Of a DNA stretch of 64,000 bases, positions 63,911 through 64,000 are shown in pieces (the first letter of the stretch is position 1; each line of letters starts with the position of its first letter). Source of the stretch: Halomonas citrativorans (lineage in GTDB: Bacteria; Pseudomonadota; Gammaproteobacteria; Pseudomonadales; Halomonadaceae); contig NZ_FUKM01000059.1 in NCBI RefSeq assembly GCF_900163645.1, positions 19,922 to 83,921 of the forward strand, in the 5' to 3' direction. The notes below the pieces were generated by a model that was not told the DNA's origin, searched no databases, and saw only the letters and a list, made by a program, of their open reading frames with translations. Made by a program: the position numbers and the translations under genes.

Positions 63911-63940
63911 AAAAAACCCAGCCGATTGGCTGGGTTTTTT
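63911..63940. terminator. intrinsic terminator after the 5S rRNA
   Basis: A 13-bp stem including the A- and T-tracts (AAAAAACCCAGCC / GGCTGGGTTTTTT) with a GATT loop, 11 bp past the 5S 3' end. It is symmetric and can act on both strands. Confidence 0.92.
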
Positions 63941-63950
63941 GTTAAATAAG

Positions 63951-64000
63951 TGCCTGACGATGACCTACTCTCGCATGGGGAGACCCCACACTACCATCGG
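63951..64000 (-). rRNA. rrf: 5S ribosomal RNA, 3' part
   Basis: The reverse complement of these 50 bases is the conserved 3' third of gammaproteobacterial 5S rRNA, including GGTAGTGTGGGGTCTCCCC and ATGCGAGAGTAGG. It is cut by the window edge; the 5' part and the rest of the rRNA operon lie to the right. Confidence 0.95.

Overview
The window looks like chromosomal DNA of a moderately halophilic gammaproteobacterium, most likely Halomonas or a close relative. This rests on recall of gene content, not on a search: non-regulatory PutA with PutP and an AraC-type regulator, a caa3-type oxidase with fused subunits I and III, a SUF cluster with SufT, FadBA, RimB/RimK, SlyA, RlmM, EpmC and several gammaproteobacterial DUF families (YeaC, DUF2797, DUF3080, DUF3549). 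The right edge runs into the 3' end of a 5S rRNA on the minus strand, so an rRNA operon lies beyond it.

Layout. 0-6.4 kb: small accessory genes, an exported alkaline phosphatase with a small exported protein downstream, and a radical SAM gene of the PA0069 type behind a near-perfect LexA box. 6.4-10.3 kb: a glutamate decarboxylase / glutamate-GABA antiporter pair (gadB, gadC) with a long A+T-rich leader, bracketed by two nearly identical ~86-bp direct repeats; it looks like an inserted cassette. 10.3-13.4 kb: Na+/phosphate symporter with a small helical protein, a histidine phosphatase, a frameshifted regulator remnant and a small HTH protein. 13.4-20.5 kb: caa3 cytochrome oxidase, a copper-type P-ATPase and small membrane proteins. 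20.6-27.6 kb: glpG-yeaC-DUF2797, NAD kinase with a metallophosphatase, an EamA transporter, a Pmp3-domain protein and a CBS protein. 27.6-33.6 kb: proline catabolism and uptake (AraC regulator, putA, putP). 33.7-38.8 kb: OmpW, YqcC, DUF3549, rimB-rimK, SanA. 38.8-44.9 kb: Fe-S assembly, sufR-sufB-sufC-sufD-sufS-sufT, all on the minus strand. 45-51.5 kb: small genes and fadBA. 51.7-64 kb: housekeeping genes (SlyA, Usp, Uup, TatD, EpmC, NorM, TusA, RlmM) and the 5S end.

How the genes fit together. Sodium- or proton-coupled uptake (NptA-type, PutP), proline catabolism and GABA exchange fit a halotolerant, stress-exposed lifestyle. Electrons from PutA and FadB can feed the respiratory chain that ends at the caa3 oxidase, whose copper could come from the linked P-type ATPase.

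No complete transposon, prophage, CRISPR array or defence system was recognised. The items most worth a second look are the repeat-flanked gad cassette, the LexA-controlled radical SAM enzyme, two minus-strand terminators that share a 12-nt leader (possible sRNAs or small ORFs), and a triple 16-bp tandem repeat that carries the ribosome-binding site of a DUF2945 gene.
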